Part shown: positions 53,067-62,015 of the stretch, in pieces
Layout: each line of letters opens with the position of its first letter
Numbering within the stretch: the stretch's first letter is position 1
NCBI GenBank assembly: GCA_949878435.1
Contig: CATLAK010000001.1
Location: 124,001-188,000, forward strand
Reading direction: 5' to 3'
Source: an uncultured Lachnospiraceae bacterium
GTDB taxonomy: Bacteria > Bacillota > Clostridia > Lachnospirales > Lachnospiraceae
DNA length: 64,000 nucleotides
Notes under the pieces: generated by a model
What the model saw: the letters and a program-made list of their open reading frames with translations, nothing else
Databases searched by the model: none
Told to the model about the DNA's origin: nothing
Made by a program: the position numbers and the translations under genes

Positions 53067-53096
53067 ATAAAAGAACAATCATCTTAAGAGGTTTCT

Positions 53097-53621
53097 ATGG
53101 CTACAATCATGTTAGACGCCGGACATGGCGGCGACGATCCCGGCGGCATCTATCTTAATCGCATGGAAAAAGATGATGCGTTGCGGCTTACCCTTGCAGT
53201 CGGAGAACTTTTACAACAGTCCGGCATCAATGTCATTTATACCCGCACAGAAGATGTTTATGAGACTCCCACAATAAAAGCCGCCGAAGGAAATGCCTCC
53301 GGCGCCGATTATTTCGTTTCCATACACCGTAATTCAAGTCCCAGCGACAACCAGTATACAGGTGTTGAAGCCCTGGTCTATGATCTGTACGGACCGGCAA
53401 GACAGATGGCAGAAAATATCAACCGCCAGTTAGAACGCACCGGCTTTGTAAATCACGGTGTACGAGAACAGAAAAACTTAGTTGTCCTTAACAAGACCCG
53501 GATGCCTGCCCTCCTTTTGGAAATCGGATTCATGAACACCGAACAGGATAACCTTCTGTTCGACAGCCGCTTTAATGAAATCGCGCAGGCAGTCGCCGAC
53601 GGCATTATCATGTCCTTATAA
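53097..53621 (+). CDS. N-acetylmuramoyl-L-alanine amidase (amidase_3, CwlC-like)
   Basis: The 174-residue protein is a bare amidase_3 domain: MLDAGHGGDDPG (zinc His), Glu in RMEKDDAL, SIHRN (second His) and the catalytic Glu in LLEIGFM. There is no signal peptide or cell-wall repeat, as in CwlC, which lyses the mother cell late in sporulation. Together with the SigK-like promoter a sporulation role is plausible. The site AGAGG precedes the ATG. Confidence 0.88.
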   Translation: MATIMLDAGHGGDDPGGIYLNRMEKDDALRLTLAVGELLQQSGINVIYTRTEDVYETPTIKAAEGNASGADYFVSIHRNSSPSDNQYTGVEALVYDLYGPARQMAENINRQLERTGFVNHGVREQKNLVVLNKTRMPALLLEIGFMNTEQDNLLFDSRFNEIAQAVADGIIMSL

Positions 53622-53644
53622 GGAAGCCACCGATAAATCAGCAC

Positions 53645-53685
53645 TCAGAAGGCAGACCGCATAGTTTCAGCTGTATGCCTTCTGA
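53645..53685. terminator. Hairpin between convergent genes, likely bidirectional terminator
   Basis: Perfect 10-bp stem TCAGAAGGCA / TGCCTTCTGA with a 21-nt loop. It lies between the stops of the amidase (plus) and the TPR-DUF4125 gene (minus) and could end both. The T tracts are weak. Confidence 0.55.
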
Positions 53686-53715
53686 ATGCCTTCAATCGTA
53701 TTTTCACCTGTCTTG

Positions 53716-56049
53716 TTACAGTTTGGACTCCAATTCGTCTAAGGATGCATACCCGTATAAAAAGGCAGTGTTCGCCATCGTCATCTGGGCAAGATTCTTC
53801 TCTTCCATGCACAGCTGTGCTATGAATCTTCCGTATAAATCTAAAGTCTCATCCGAATAGGTAGATAGCTCTCCTCTCAAATACGTTTCGTAGGACGTAT
53901 TGTAAGGGGTATCCTCTGCCGTATGGATGCTCCGTGCATTTCCCGCCGCTTTGGGGTACTTGCGGGCAAATTCTTCCATCCACTCCACCTGTATTTTGAC
54001 GATTTCCTCTATGATTTCCTTTTTGTCTTCCGGAATTTCGGGGAAGGCATCCTTGATCTGCTGGTACTTTAAAGGCGCCGTACTCTCCATCATCCGTCCG
54101 TATTTTTCTGTAATCAGGTTGACCCCCGCATCATTCGCCCTGTGGAAATCTCTGATATAACTCTTTAGCATTTCTTCCGTCCATGTATAATACTGACTCT
54201 TTCTCATGATTGAAAAAGTATTCCAATCATCCTGACACTCTGCCCTTCCGCCTTCATTCTCCACCTGGTCAAATGCCTCCCATTCCAGCGAGACCAGTTC
54301 GTTTACCAGCGCTGCCTTAAAAGACTCATCCTTCTGTTCTTTTTCAGGTATGCTTTTTAATATTTTGTCGGTGTGGTTGTCCAGGTAGTTATCTTCCCCG
54401 CTGGTCAGTCCCTGCTTCTTCATTTCCGCAATGATCAGTGCCACAATGATTTCAATGGTCTGGGGGATCCGCTCATCTCCTGCCGGGAAGTCAACCAATG
54501 CATTTAAGATATCTCTTATTTCTGGAAGTACCCTAAGGTGCTCCATTCCTTTATGCATCCATTTGTAAAAAGGCGCATAAGTCCGGTTCAAAAGATAGAC
54601 CATCGCCATGGTATGCTTCATAAATTCTGAAAGGGCAATGGCTGCCGTCACTTTTTCTCCTCTGCCGGACATTCTGGAGTAATTGTACTGCCCTGACTGC
54701 GCCATCAAAGCCGCCTCCCGGGCAATCTTCTTGATTCTCACATCCTCCGGGTAGTACGCCTTGATTCCTCTTCTGATTCTGGTAAACTCGCCTAAATCAT
54801 CCCTGAACACCCTGCCGTTTACCGCCGTGGCAAGTCTGTAATCGTCCAAAAACAGCCATTGATTCTGCGTCGTCGGCACGTCCCTAAGTCCAATCAGGCT
54901 TTCATAAAAATCCCCTATTCTGAAAACCCCTACTCTCTTTTGTGCTTTCAGCGTAGTGAACCGGGTGATTCCCATATAAGTAGCGGGAAGCTCCTCATAG
55001 GCCTTCTGCAGTTCCTCGCCTATTTCATCATACACCGGATCTGTCAGCCACATGCAGAACCCCGGTCCAAAATCATGATCTCTTGATACCTGATCGTCAA
55101 ATCCAAAACACTCTGAACCTTCCCCCACGAGACCTACCGCTATCATCTGCTCGTACTCGGGAAATTTCTTCCGTATCATGGGTATCCCATATTCCTCGTA
55201 AAAAGCCATGCATAACTCCATCCCGTTTTTAAACTGCCTGTTTTTTACGGGAAGTTCCTGCATCTTTTCCGTCACCGCGCTTAAGTTCTGCAGGGTGATT
55301 TCATATGCTTTATTTCTGCCCACATTTCTTTCAATCTCACGAAGCGCCAATTTATAATAACGGGCGGACTCCTCTAAATTGCCTGCCAGATACTGGGCTT
55401 CCCCCATTGCGGAAAGGGCGCCGCTGTAATGATAATCCCTGTCCTCGTCCATCTCAAAAATGGCAAATGCTTTTTTAAGATTATCGATTGCCTCGCCGAA
55501 CCTTCCCAGCTTTAATTGTGATGCGGCAAGATTGGTATAAGTCACCGCCACTTCAATCCTTGCCTCGCTATACATAGAAGCAATGCCCAATGCCCGCTCT
55601 AAGCAGTCACATGCACTCTCATAATCCCCCATCTCCTGAAACAAAAGGCTCATATTGTTATACAGGCTGGCATAGCGGAAATCCGTAGGTGAAAGCTTTT
55701 CTGCATAGACGCCTTTCACTTCCTGATAATACACCATAGATTCTCTTAAAAGCCCCGCTGCCCTGCATGCATTCGCCACATTTAAAAGCGTCGTGGCATA
55801 GGCGACACTGCCCTTTAATCCTGCCTCTTCCATCAAGATCAGCACCTGCCTGCAGCAGGATATGGATTTTTCAAACTCCCCTGTTTCCCGGTAGTGTCCA
55901 ATCATTTCATTTAACAGCGTAATCAGCGAACCGGTATCCCCCTCTGCCGTCGCCTCATCTATCCTGCGAATTAAAAAAGATTCCACCTGATCTACCTTGT
56001 GCTGCGCAAACAGCCCATCAAGCTGCTTTAAAACCTGTTCAATGTTCAT
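53716..56049 (-). CDS. TPR, DUF4037 (nucleotidyltransferase-like) and DUF4125 multidomain protein
   Basis: The 777-residue protein has tetratricopeptide repeats at about 1-260 (the LYNNMSLLFQEMGDYESACDC and ALSAMGEAQYLAGNLEES units). The middle domain (about 275-540) resembles DUF4037, with GSECFGFDDQVSRDHDFG, a possible nucleotidyltransferase G-S and D-x-D site. The last part (about 570-777) matches DUF4125. The function is unknown. The three domains also occur as separate genes in some bacteria. Confidence 0.82.
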   Translation of the reverse strand: MNIEQVLKQLDGLFAQHKVDQVESFLIRRIDEATAEGDTGSLITLLNEMIGHYRETGEFEKSISCCRQVLILMEEAGLKGSVAYATTLLNVANACRAAGLLRESMVYYQEVKGVYAEKLSPTDFRYASLYNNMSLLFQEMGDYESACDCLERALGIASMYSEARIEVAVTYTNLAASQLKLGRFGEAIDNLKKAFAIFEMDEDRDYHYSGALSAMGEAQYLAGNLEESARYYKLALREIERNVGRNKAYEITLQNLSAVTEKMQELPVKNRQFKNGMELCMAFYEEYGIPMIRKKFPEYEQMIAVGLVGEGSECFGFDDQVSRDHDFGPGFCMWLTDPVYDEIGEELQKAYEELPATYMGITRFTTLKAQKRVGVFRIGDFYESLIGLRDVPTTQNQWLFLDDYRLATAVNGRVFRDDLGEFTRIRRGIKAYYPEDVRIKKIAREAALMAQSGQYNYSRMSGRGEKVTAAIALSEFMKHTMAMVYLLNRTYAPFYKWMHKGMEHLRVLPEIRDILNALVDFPAGDERIPQTIEIIVALIIAEMKKQGLTSGEDNYLDNHTDKILKSIPEKEQKDESFKAALVNELVSLEWEAFDQVENEGGRAECQDDWNTFSIMRKSQYYTWTEEMLKSYIRDFHRANDAGVNLITEKYGRMMESTAPLKYQQIKDAFPEIPEDKKEIIEEIVKIQVEWMEEFARKYPKAAGNARSIHTAEDTPYNTSYETYLRGELSTYSDETLDLYGRFIAQLCMEEKNLAQMTMANTAFLYGYASLDELESKL

Positions 56050-56197
56050 AACATCCAGCCTCCATTCCAGTTAAAATCTGCTTAAATCATCTTCCTCTTT
56101 TTACTAATCATTATACTGCATTCATTTCATTTTTCAAGCGCACCGGATGGTGCAATTTACATATTATATAGCAAGAATATACTTTAGGAATTATTTT

Positions 56198-57088
56198 ATG
56201 TACTTTTCTATCATTATAGTAATTTTTGCAATTCTTCTTGTTTTAATCCTTGGCACCTGCCGCAGACGCTGGGCAATTAAAAAGGTCTGCTCCATGACCC
56301 CTATAGAAAAATGCGAACTGCTTAACACTCTCATAAAGCCCTTCGGCTACTGTTATGACCAGTCTGAGGACATCATTTCCTCCAGAAACGATGCCTGGCA
56401 GCGAGAAGCCGGATACATGGGGCTGTTTGACCGTTCGGCTCCTTTTTTCAACATGGTGTTCGATTACCTTCCGGTTTATTTTCCTTATCAGCACAGAACC
56501 TGGCTGATTGAATTTTGGAAAGGACAGTACGGAATCAATACAGGGGCTGAAATCGGTATCTACTATGCCGACGACCTGCTCCCCGAAAAGGAACTTCCCT
56601 ATGCCCATTTTCATTCGGTATCTGACTGCGACATGCTGCCCCTCTCCTTCTGCCTTACAAAAGAAAAAACGAAACTCGCAGCAGTTTCCAAGAGAACTTG
56701 GTGGCTCACCGCATTTTGTATGGGACAGTTCTCAAAGCCTTCGCAATTATACCTGAATACTTCTATCCTATTTCCTGACTGCGACATGCTGCACAGCTTT
56801 TTAAACAGCCTGCGTCAGACGGATCTGCCGAAAGAATGCATACGTTCATGCGGCAACGAAATCCGCATTCAGTTCGGTGGTCCAAATGACCGGCATTATA
56901 GCTGCTTTAAACGCCTGGTACGCGCATGGGCACAATTTGCCAACCGTCTCTTCTGCCGTATTTATTTATGTATCACACGTTATTTTTGTTCCACAGTAGA
57001 TAAACTTTTGTATTTATATTATCTCCTGCCATTTGCTTTCCGCAAAATGTTAAGACCTCGCAGATATTGCAGACACAAAAAGAAATAA
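56198..57088 (+). CDS. DUF4474 domain membrane-anchored protein
   Basis: The 296-residue product has an N-terminal transmembrane helix (about 1-22), then a basic stretch and a DUF4474 domain with TWLIEFWKGQYGINTGAEIG, and a hydrophobic, Arg-rich C-terminus. The function is unknown. The ATG at 56198 has AGGA 8 bp before it; one at 56147 has none. The phosphoesterase gene follows 18 bp later and is probably co-transcribed. Confidence 0.8.
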   Translation: MYFSIIIVIFAILLVLILGTCRRRWAIKKVCSMTPIEKCELLNTLIKPFGYCYDQSEDIISSRNDAWQREAGYMGLFDRSAPFFNMVFDYLPVYFPYQHRTWLIEFWKGQYGINTGAEIGIYYADDLLPEKELPYAHFHSVSDCDMLPLSFCLTKEKTKLAAVSKRTWWLTAFCMGQFSKPSQLYLNTSILFPDCDMLHSFLNSLRQTDLPKECIRSCGNEIRIQFGGPNDRHYSCFKRLVRAWAQFANRLFCRIYLCITRYFCSTVDKLLYLYYLLPFAFRKMLRPRRYCRHKKK

Positions 57089-57106
57089 ATTGAAAGGACT
57101 TTTCCC

Positions 57107-57982
57107 ATGAGCTATTTTTCCCGTCTTTCCCGTGCCTTTGAAAATGCACCAGAGTTACCATTAAATAAATACAGCCGTTATGCAATTATCAGCGACTGCC
57201 ACAGAGGCAAGGGCGACTCCAACGACAATTTTCTTAAAAATGAAAACCTTTATTTTACTGCGCTCACCCATTACTACGAACATGGTTTCACTTACATTGA
57301 ACTTGGAGACGGGGATGAACTTTGGGAAAACAGGAAGATGAGCCAGATCATCGAGATACACAACAATGTGTTCTGGCTCCTCTCCCTATTCTACCGTCAG
57401 AACAGACTCTATATGGTCTACGGAAATCATGATATGGAAAAGAAAAAGCGCGGATACAGTAATTCTGTATGCTCTTCCTTTTTCTGTACAGACACCCAAT
57501 GTAACCAGACCCTGTTTCCAAAACTCTCCTTTTATGAAGGAATTATATTAAAAAGCACATGTTATGATTATCAATTATACCTGACCCATGGTCATCAGGC
57601 TGACTTTTTTAATTCCACCTTATGGAAGTTTAACCGCTTCCTTGTCAGATATGTATGGCGGACCTTAGAGCACTTCGGCATGCTCGATCCCACCAGCGCT
57701 GCCAAAAATTACACCCATAAAGACAGAATCGAACAACGATTAGGGGACTATGCCCAGCGCACACAAAGACCTCTGGTAACCGGGCACACCCACAGACCCC
57801 GCTTAGATGCGTCAGCCCCCTATTACATGAACACCGGAAGCTGTGTGCATCCGCGCTGCATCACCTGCATGGAAATCGAAAAGGGGATCATCACTCTGGT
57901 TAAATGGACTTTATCCGTAAAAAAGGACAGAACCCTCTATGTTGCAAGAGAAGTTCTGTCCCAATTTCCGCTTCCTATTTAA
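57107..57982 (+). CDS. Calcineurin-like metallophosphoesterase
   Basis: The 291-residue protein has the motifs ISDCHRGKGDSNDN, LGDGDELWENRK, YGNHDMEKKK, LTHGHQADFF and GHTHRPRL. This arrangement recalls the LpxH/UDP-diacylglucosamine-hydrolase-like group, though a Gram-positive host lacks lipid A, so the substrate is unknown. Its stop overlaps the end of the convergent GGDEF gene by 4 bp. Confidence 0.85.
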   Translation: MSYFSRLSRAFENAPELPLNKYSRYAIISDCHRGKGDSNDNFLKNENLYFTALTHYYEHGFTYIELGDGDELWENRKMSQIIEIHNNVFWLLSLFYRQNRLYMVYGNHDMEKKKRGYSNSVCSSFFCTDTQCNQTLFPKLSFYEGIILKSTCYDYQLYLTHGHQADFFNSTLWKFNRFLVRYVWRTLEHFGMLDPTSAAKNYTHKDRIEQRLGDYAQRTQRPLVTGHTHRPRLDASAPYYMNTGSCVHPRCITCMEIEKGIITLVKWTLSVKKDRTLYVAREVLSQFPLPI

Positions 57983-59625
57983 CCATGGTAAAACGCATAA
58001 TGATTTCTGCCGCTTTTCTTCACCTGATACATGGCATCATCCGCACAGTTGATCAATTGTTCGACCTCCACCGCGTCTGCCGGATAAGAGGCAATTCCAA
58101 TACTGCCTCCAATCTGCTTTTTCTCCCCTGCCAAAGTAAAAGAATCCTTAAAAAGCTGGCTGCACTTGAACACCTCTTTATCCACGATTTTTTTCTGTGC
58201 ACTCTTTAGAAGAATAATAAATTCATCCCCGGCAAAGCGATAAGGTGTCAATATAGGTGTCTGCATTTCCTTTAACCTGTCTGCCAGCTGCCGCAGGGCC
58301 TCATCACCTGCCGAATGCCCATAAGTATCATTGATACTCTTAAAATGGTCGATATCCAGCATCATAATCGTACACGGCGTACCCGCTGCTACATAATCCT
58401 TTAAATCCATCATAAACTTGCTTCTGTTCGACAATCCGGTCAGGAAATCATGCTGTGATGCAGACTCCATAATATTCCGTGCCTCTTCCAGCTCTTCCAT
58501 CAATTTTCTGCGTTTATAATTGTCAATCACGACCCAAAAAATTGCAGCCAGCAATACAATTACCAGAATGCTTCCGGGAACCAGAGCCTCCTTGTTCCTC
58601 TCCCAAAAAGAAGGCTGATGGTTGATCACAACCGCGTCCTCCGGAATCAGCGACAGGGATAATTCAAACCGCTTCATCGCAAGCTCGTCTATGCAATATA
58701 TATTTGGGCTGTCTATAATCGTACCGATGGCATCATTCTGGTACCCATAAACGATGTCAGTGGCAATCTTCGCAGCTATCTCGCCGGACCGATACATGGA
58801 AACCACATTTCCGCCGAGAAATCCGTTTCCCATTCTGTCCTCTAACATACACAAAGTTGGAATTCTTGCATGATTGACAATCATCTGAGAAGCTTCTTCA
58901 TCGCTGTATCTTCTTCCGCTGGCATCCTCCGTCATTATAATATATAGAAGGAGCGTATCTTTCCCCAATTTACGGATTTCCCTGCGCAGCTCATTGGTGG
59001 TGAGCGATGATGTATTGATTTCTTTAAATATCAAATCCGGGTAGCGCTCTGCACATTCATAAAACGATTTTCTCTCTGCCTGCCCTGTAATACTGTCATC
59101 CAAAATGGCGACGACCTTTCGTGCCCACGGATAAAGAGTGAGTCCAAATGAAATATTCTCTTCTACAGACAGTTCCTCTGCGATTCCGGTAATCGTCGGA
59201 TCCTCCAGAAATTCCATCGTTATATCTTCATCATTCACTCCCTGATAAACCAACGGGATTCCATCAAATAAGGTTTCTCTATACTCCATGGCAAACAAAA
59301 ATGCCGCATCATCTCCTAAAATAACCACATCATACGGCTCTGACCTTGACATCCGATAGGAAATACTCTCATAAAACTGCTGTCTGGAAACTTCATCATC
59401 CACCCTTTTGGTGTCCATAAATTCATAATCCAGCACAATGTTCTTTCCCATTTTGGCAGTCATGCCTTCTATCTGTGCCTGGGTGTTGGTCCTCCCATAG
59501 GAATACGAACTGATGAAAAGAACCCGCCCCTTACTTTCCGTCTCCTTCGCATAAACGCACATTAAATTTATACATAGCAAGAAAGCAGCAATCGCCGCAC
59601 AAAGTAATCCCCTCTTCGTCTTCAA
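57979..59625 (-). CDS. Membrane GGDEF protein with extracytoplasmic substrate-binding-like domain
   Basis: The 548-residue protein has a signal peptide or anchor (about 1-26), an ABC-substrate-binding-like sensor (about 30-335), a transmembrane helix (about 348-368) and a GGDEF domain (about 385-548). The signature reads RFAGDEF, so the first Gly is Ala, still accepted by active cyclases. No RxxD inhibitory site is seen five residues upstream. It probably makes c-di-GMP in response to a small ligand. The start is a TTG. Confidence 0.85.
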   Translation of the reverse strand: MKTKRGLLCAAIAAFLLCINLMCVYAKETESKGRVLFISSYSYGRTNTQAQIEGMTAKMGKNIVLDYEFMDTKRVDDEVSRQQFYESISYRMSRSEPYDVVILGDDAAFLFAMEYRETLFDGIPLVYQGVNDEDITMEFLEDPTITGIAEELSVEENISFGLTLYPWARKVVAILDDSITGQAERKSFYECAERYPDLIFKEINTSSLTTNELRREIRKLGKDTLLLYIIMTEDASGRRYSDEEASQMIVNHARIPTLCMLEDRMGNGFLGGNVVSMYRSGEIAAKIATDIVYGYQNDAIGTIIDSPNIYCIDELAMKRFELSLSLIPEDAVVINHQPSFWERNKEALVPGSILVIVLLAAIFWVVIDNYKRRKLMEELEEARNIMESASQHDFLTGLSNRSKFMMDLKDYVAAGTPCTIMMLDIDHFKSINDTYGHSAGDEALRQLADRLKEMQTPILTPYRFAGDEFIILLKSAQKKIVDKEVFKCSQLFKDSFTLAGEKKQIGGSIGIASYPADAVEVEQLINCADDAMYQVKKSGRNHYAFYHG

Positions 59626-59673
59626 CCTTCCCTTATCCCTTCCTCATATCGCTTTCTTTGGTACTATACTACT

Positions 59674-59701
59674 ATTTTATCACATATCTCCAACAAAACA
59701 A
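59674..59701 (-). promoter_or_regulatory. Promoter of the GGDEF sensor gene
   Basis: On the minus strand TTGTTT (59696-59701), 16 bp and TAAAAT (59674-59679). It lies in the 78-bp gap after the CPBP gene stop, so the sensor can be expressed on its own. Confidence 0.5.
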
Positions 59702-59703
59702 CT

Positions 59704-60597
59704 CTATGATTCTTTTTTGTTGCTGCAGCATAAAACCAAAAACAAGATTCCGGCAAGGCATACGATCGTCATGGCAAGCCCGCCCTCTATTCCAAAAGCG
59801 CCCCCGTTTACGATCTCCCTTCCCTGCACCGTCGTACTTTTAAGCAATGTACAGTCGCTCCTCATACCGCTTACCAAAATACCATATATATTTCCCTGTG
59901 CAAGATTCCATACGGAATGAAATCCTCCCGCCACCCAGATATTTCCTCTCTTCATAAAATATAGCGAAATAAAAATGCCATACAATACAAGATTTATAAA
60001 TGCCAATACGCTAATACCATCATTGAGCAGGTGCATAGCTGCAAAGACAAGTGCATTGAGCAGGATAGCAGCCCACATAGGATTGCGTCTGCCCAAAGAT
60101 ACCATAAAATATCCCCTGCAAAGAACCTCCTCTGCCATCCCCTGAATCATAAATCCAAGCACGAATAATACAAACATGCCCATCGTAAAAGTTTCCGAAA
60201 GTCCTTCTTCTATTTTCACCGTCCCTGTAATCACACAGATTAAAACTGCAGCAGAAAACGCCAGAAACCCAGTTGCAGCCCCAAGCAGATATTCCTTAAA
60301 AGCTCCTTTTTTCCTAAATCCCAGTGTAGCCAGATTTCTTTTCTGAATCAGCTTGCAGAATCCAAGAGGCACCAGAATCATGCCAATATTGGAAAATAAC
60401 ATGATTATCAGTTTCAAATCATTATTTGCCGGAGTCATCAGCATTTGCAGCGGAATCATAATCAGAGACTGCACAATTCCAACAGCAATGATAACCGCCA
60501 AAAAAGTAAGAATCTCTAAAAATATATTCATTCCCCTGCGTTTCTCCTGCGCCATCCTGACAGTTTCCGGCTTTTCTATCTCCCATTTTCCCATCAT
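59704..60597 (-). CDS. CPBP family intramembrane metalloprotease
   Basis: The 297-residue protein has about eight hydrophobic helices. The CPBP motifs are EEVLCRGYF (paired Glu and Arg), and the later FAAMHLLNDG (His) in the next helices. Members are Rce1-like membrane proteases; bacterial ones are tied to bacteriocin self-immunity or export. Its start overlaps the antiporter stop by 4 bp (ATGA), so the two are translationally coupled. Confidence 0.88.
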   Translation of the reverse strand: MMGKWEIEKPETVRMAQEKRRGMNIFLEILTFLAVIIAVGIVQSLIMIPLQMLMTPANNDLKLIIMLFSNIGMILVPLGFCKLIQKRNLATLGFRKKGAFKEYLLGAATGFLAFSAAVLICVITGTVKIEEGLSETFTMGMFVLFVLGFMIQGMAEEVLCRGYFMVSLGRRNPMWAAILLNALVFAAMHLLNDGISVLAFINLVLYGIFISLYFMKRGNIWVAGGFHSVWNLAQGNIYGILVSGMRSDCTLLKSTTVQGREIVNGGAFGIEGGLAMTIVCLAGILFLVLCCSNKKES

Positions 60598-61862
60598 GAT
60601 AAATTTCCTTTCTTTTTAATACTCTGATATACCCTATGCATCGTCATGCCCTGTACGATAGTTGTAAAGAACACGATTGCATAGGTTCCTCCTAAAATAA
60701 TATTATAAATTTCATCTCCCACCATGCTTCTTGTACTCATGGCAAGCGCAACGGAAAGCCCTCCCCTTAGTCCTCCCCAAGTGAGCAGCTTGATAAAGCT
60801 CTTTTTGTCATATCCATCCGGGAGCTTCCCTATAAACACAGAAGACACCCCCAGGCTGCCCGACCTTCCGGCAAGATTCGCCACAATGGCAATCAGTGAT
60901 AAAATCAGTACATGGGGCATCTGAAGAATATGTATAAAGGTCAGTCCCAGCATTACGTATAAGACCGAATTAAGGAGCGTATCCAAAATCCCCCAGAATA
61001 TATCAAACTGCTCTAAATCAAGGGGGCAGCCCAATTGCTGTGCCCGGTTACGCAGTGCCGAAAACAAGACACCGCAGACAACAGATGCGATAGCACCGGA
61101 AAAGCCAAAATACTCGCAAAGCACATAGGACATAGATACAGCAAGGAGGCTGGTAAAAATCTGCCGTGCTGCATCCTTTGTATGCCGGAATATGGGGTAG
61201 CAGATCAGCGTTACCGCCATTCCCACCAAGACCGCCCCCAGCAGTTCTTTTGCCATCACCAAGAAAAAGCCGCCGCTCTCCTGCGCCGTTGCCATACTTG
61301 AAAAGAAAACGAAAAGCGCAACGCCCATGCCATCGTTGAGCAGGGATTCCCCTTCGATGATAAAGCTGATTCCCGACGGGAGCTTAAATTTCTTTAAAAT
61401 ACTGGTCGCCGCAATAGGATCCGTAGGCGCAACGATACTGCCGAACATCAAGCAAACCGGCAGCGTGAGGGATAACCCCAGGAGCTGTCCTGCCCCGTAA
61501 AATAAGAGCCCGTAAAATAATGCTCCCAGAAATGTTGCACCCACTGCCAGAATGGAGATTGCCCTTGCATGTTTTTTGAAATCTAAAAGCCGCATATGGC
61601 AGGAACCTGCAAACAGCATGAAGCAGAGCACGCCTTCTATCAAAAAGTCCTCCAAATCAAACAGTTTAAAATCCGTAATTTTTTGCAGAATCGTATCCGT
61701 TCCCTGAAACAGCATGCCGATTCCGACCAAAATGCCGCCAAGCAAGACAGAGAACAGCATCAACGAAATCTCATGCGTAAACTTCGTTACCTTTTCATTG
61801 AAAAAACCAAGCCAGACGACAAGCGTCAGCAAAATAACCGTACTTGTCAAAAATGTGTTCAT
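60594..61862 (-). CDS. Sodium/proton antiporter (CPA1 family)
   Basis: The 422-residue protein has 12 to 13 hydrophobic helices and CPA1 motifs: GSIVAPTDPIAATSIL and EGESLLNDGMGVALF, which hold the ion-binding Asp residues. It likely exchanges Na+ (or K+) for H+. Sodium extrusion here fits the sodium pump operon at 5962-11177, but the two loci are far apart. An AGGAGG site precedes the ATG. Confidence 0.9.
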   Translation of the reverse strand: MNTFLTSTVILLTLVVWLGFFNEKVTKFTHEISLMLFSVLLGGILVGIGMLFQGTDTILQKITDFKLFDLEDFLIEGVLCFMLFAGSCHMRLLDFKKHARAISILAVGATFLGALFYGLLFYGAGQLLGLSLTLPVCLMFGSIVAPTDPIAATSILKKFKLPSGISFIIEGESLLNDGMGVALFVFFSSMATAQESGGFFLVMAKELLGAVLVGMAVTLICYPIFRHTKDAARQIFTSLLAVSMSYVLCEYFGFSGAIASVVCGVLFSALRNRAQQLGCPLDLEQFDIFWGILDTLLNSVLYVMLGLTFIHILQMPHVLILSLIAIVANLAGRSGSLGVSSVFIGKLPDGYDKKSFIKLLTWGGLRGGLSVALAMSTRSMVGDEIYNIILGGTYAIVFFTTIVQGMTMHRVYQSIKKKGNLS

Positions 61863-62015
61863 TTTCCTTATCTCCTCCTTGTAGCTCTTCTCGCCTTATT
61901 GTATACTGTTAATGAATGTAAATGCAATATGTAAATCATGAAACTCATCAAAACGGCTTCTTAGATATATGAACATGCGTTCGCTCCGGCGGCGCAAATA
62001 GACAAGGAGATAAAA

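Noticed and set aside
56156-56183. TTTACA-16-TATACT promoter-like pair before the DUF4474 gene
   Set aside because: The start site it predicts would cut off the ribosome binding site used by the ATG at 56198.
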